From: Methylophilaceae bacterium
GTDB taxonomy: Bacteria; Pseudomonadota; Gammaproteobacteria; Burkholderiales; Methylophilaceae
DNA length: 8,079 bases
Assembly (NCBI GenBank): GCA_947379975.1
Contig: CANCPF010000050.1
Coordinates: 1 to 8,079, forward strand
Reading direction: 5' to 3'
Of the stretch, positions 5,993-8,079 are shown one piece after another (within the stretch, counting starts at the first letter, position 1; each line of letters opens with the position of its first letter). The notes beneath the pieces are model-generated. The model worked only from the letters and a program-made list of their open reading frames with translations, ran no database searches and was not told where the DNA came from. A program made the position numbers and the translations under genes.

Positions 5993-8079
5993 TTAGAGCC
6001 TATAGCTTACATTTAGCCCCATTAGCCAGTTGCGACCTGCTGCTGGCTCAAAAAACCTACTATTCGTGTCGTTTACGCGCACTGAGCCAATATAGTCTTT
6101 ATCGAATAAGTTCTCTATGCGAGCGTATTCACTAATGCTCCAGTTTTTTATATTCTGTTTGAAGCCAGCTCTTAAGTTGAAAACAGAGTATGAAGGCGCT
6201 GCATCACTATTTACATCATCAACGTAGACTTTACTGTTATAACGGCCTTCAAACGCAGTTGAAAAACCTATGCTTGGAGCTTTCCAAGATACTTCACCGT
6301 ATACTTGGTTGCGATATGTACCCGGAATGTAATTGCCAGAAGCTATTGACCCGTAAGCAGAATCAAATTTTGCGTTAAGGTAGGTGTATGCTGCATATAA
6401 ACCAATATTATGGTCTAGCTGAGTCTCTGCAGAAACTTCAATGCCCTCGCGTTTAGTTTTTCCCGCGTTAGTATAAACTGCATAGGTTCCAGTTGCTGTG
6501 GCTACTATCTCATTTTGTGTATTACTTCTGAAAACAGCTACATTCATTCTTGTGTTGTCTAGAATATATGCCTTAATGCCAGCTTCATAGTTATCACTAG
6601 TGCTCGGTTTTAAATTTAGGTTTGGTCCGCTACCACTTGTATCGCTGTAAGCTGCTTCAATAAAGGTTGGGGTTTCAAAACCTTTCCCGTAGTTTGCATA
6701 TAAATTTAATGCCGGATTAACTTTCCATACTGCGCCAACTACTGGAGTGGTTTTCGTGTGGACCACAGAGCCGGATGTATTTTGGAATTGCTTGTATAAA
6801 GTTGTGTCAGATAGGTATCTGACTTGATCAACTAAATTATCCTCAACTTTTAGCGTCACTTTCGTCTTTCTTATTCCAGCATGCAAATCCACATTGTCTA
6901 ATGCAGACCATTGTGCTTGAATAAATTGATCTGAGTTAGTGGCAATATCTTTTTCATTTCTATTATAGTTTGTAATCGAGCTTGTTGATTTTGCAACACC
7001 GTTAAGCGCACTTAAGTCGGTTCTATCGTCATTCATTATTCCGTAAGTTAGTCCTGCCGTTACGGAGTATGGACGGCTGAATAGCTCACCTTTATTTGTC
7101 CAACGCAATTCACTACCCCAGAAGTCTCTAGCAATTTGGCTTGCTCTTCCACTAGTTGAAGTGCCACTTAGTGAGAGGAATTGAAGGTTATCTCGGTGAC
7201 CAATATAGCTGATTAAATTAACACTGTTGTTTTCATTAATCTCATGTTCAATATTTACCCCAATCTGTCTATTGCTTCTAGAAACTCGTGTGTCGGCAGC
7301 TATTGCTGATGTTGGAACGGCTCTAGGACTTAAAAAGGCTGAGGGTTCTAAATAGCCGCTAGAGCTTGTTGCTGTTCTTTTTAAACCTAATGGGTCTTGT
7401 GCCTCTTGGTCAAACCAGTTGGCTAACACTGAAATGCGGGTCGCTTCATTTAGGTTAAATTTAAATTTAGCTGTAGCTTGTTCTTTCTTAGAGGCGCTGT
7501 GATCTCTATAGCCATCAGATTCAAAGTTGGATAAATTTAACATGTACTCAACACCACCTTGGGTGCCGGCAGCGCGTAAGTTTTCTTTGGTGGTGTTATA
7601 GCTACCGAATAATACGCCAGCACTTACTTCGGGGGTTTTTGGCGCATCTTCGGTCAGCAATTGAATCACACCACCTGAAGAGCTGCCATACAGTGCTGAA
7701 AATGGCCCGCGCATGACTTCAATCGATTTTATTGCGCTAAGGTCGGCACTGCCTGGTGTGCCACTGCCATCTGGCATGCTTAGCGGAATTCCGTCTACAT
7801 AAATGCGAATGCCACGAACACCAAAGCTGGAGCGCGCACCAAAGCCGCGTGTTGAAATCTGCGGGTCTTGAGACATTTGTGTCCGGCTTTGTGCCGTAAT
7901 ACCAGGCACGCGAATTAAGCTTTCAGATAACGTCATTTGCAATTGGCCGTCTTGAATGTCTTTCTTTTCCACAACATCAATTGCTACTGGTAAGTCGAAG
8001 CTGTTTTGCTCAACACGTGTAGCCGTAACCACCACAGGCGCAGTGATTATTGTCTGCTCAGAAACCTCCGCAGCAATGA
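5993..8079 (-). CDS. TonB-dependent outer-membrane receptor, 5' end outside window
   Basis: This is an outer-membrane active transporter driven by TonB-ExbBD, with 694 residues visible. The frame stays open to the right edge, so the true start and most of the signal peptide lie outside. The first visible residues, IAAEVSEQTIITAPVVVTAT, look like the end of a signal peptide (probable cleavage after IAA) followed by a TonB-box-like PVVVTATR. A GTG at 8033-8035 is therefore internal and not the start. The plug domain occupies roughly residues 15-155, with RGFGARSSFGVRGIRIYVDG near 77-96 and VMRGPFSALYGSSSGGVIQL near 121-140. The rest is a 22-strand-type beta barrel ending in the TonB_dep_Rec pattern: ARIENLFDKDYIGSV, FFEPAAGRNWLMGLN, then SYRL. 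It resembles siderophore or iron-complex receptors, but the substrate is not determined. The gene is followed by a strong terminator and no partner gene is in view. The reading frame is intact. Confidence 0.93.
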   Translation of the reverse strand, partial: IAAEVSEQTIITAPVVVTATRVEQNSFDLPVAIDVVEKKDIQDGQLQMTLSESLIRVPGITAQSRTQMSQDPQISTRGFGARSSFGVRGIRIYVDGIPLSMPDGSGTPGSADLSAIKSIEVMRGPFSALYGSSSGGVIQLLTEDAPKTPEVSAGVLFGSYNTTKENLRAAGTQGGVEYMLNLSNFESDGYRDHSASKKEQATAKFKFNLNEATRISVLANWFDQEAQDPLGLKRTATSSSGYLEPSAFLSPRAVPTSAIAADTRVSRSNRQIGVNIEHEINENNSVNLISYIGHRDNLQFLSLSGTSTSGRASQIARDFWGSELRWTNKGELFSRPYSVTAGLTYGIMNDDRTDLSALNGVAKSTSSITNYNRNEKDIATNSDQFIQAQWSALDNVDLHAGIRKTKVTLKVEDNLVDQVRYLSDTTLYKQFQNTSGSVVHTKTTPVVGAVWKVNPALNLYANYGKGFETPTFIEAAYSDTSGSGPNLNLKPSTSDNYEAGIKAYILDNTRMNVAVFRSNTQNEIVATATGTYAVYTNAGKTKREGIEVSAETQLDHNIGLYAAYTYLNAKFDSAYGSIASGNYIPGTYRNQVYGEVSWKAPSIGFSTAFEGRYNSKVYVDDVNSDAAPSYSVFNLRAGFKQNIKNWSISEYARIENLFDKDYIGSVRVNDTNSRFFEPAAGRNWLMGLNVSYRL

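Noticed and set aside
6190..6378. Plus-strand ORF of 62 codons
   Set aside because: It is antisense to the conserved barrel region of the TonB receptor and its protein looks random.

Overview
The window looks like ordinary chromosome from a low-to-moderate GC Gram-negative proteobacterium. The L28, L33 and dUTPase sequences fit Betaproteobacteria, and the AT-rich spacers would suit a Methylophilaceae-type (Methylotenera-like) organism. That placement comes from remembered family resemblance, not from a search. A TonB-dependent receptor shows that the cell has an outer membrane.

Layout. Positions 1-2490 hold a minus-strand operon: cstA (pyruvate/carbon-starvation permease), a small YbdD/YjiX partner that overlaps it by one base, and a TIGR03643/DUF2805-type small protein that overlaps ybdD and runs off the left edge. 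Positions 2491-2723 are an AT-rich divergent spacer with 13-bp direct repeats and a 17-bp palindrome. Positions 2724-4553 encode a complete MsbA-related half-size ABC exporter on the plus strand, with its probable terminator folded into the end of its own coding region. Positions 4571-4792 are a convergent spacer with a strong terminator for the ribosomal-protein operon. Positions 4793-5220 hold rpmB-rpmG (L28, L33) on the minus strand behind a good sigma-70 promoter; rpmG is a small gene of 51 codons. Positions 5389-5841 are dut (dUTPase, minus). Positions 5942-5980 form a strong hairpin terminator. Positions 5993-8079 carry a TonB-dependent outer-membrane receptor (minus) whose 5' end lies beyond the right edge.

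How the genes relate. CstA and YbdD form a known functional pair in pyruvate uptake, and the overlaps imply that all three genes of that operon are translated together. rpmB-rpmG is a standard ribosomal-protein operon and dut is nucleotide-pool housekeeping. The ABC exporter and the TonB receptor are independent envelope functions whose substrates cannot be read from the sequence.

I found no mobile element, CRISPR array, tRNA, rRNA, defence system or broken gene. The points most worth a second look are the third gene coupled to cstA-ybdD, the repeat-rich divergent spacer, the palindrome beside the rpmB promoter, and the receptor start beyond the window edge.
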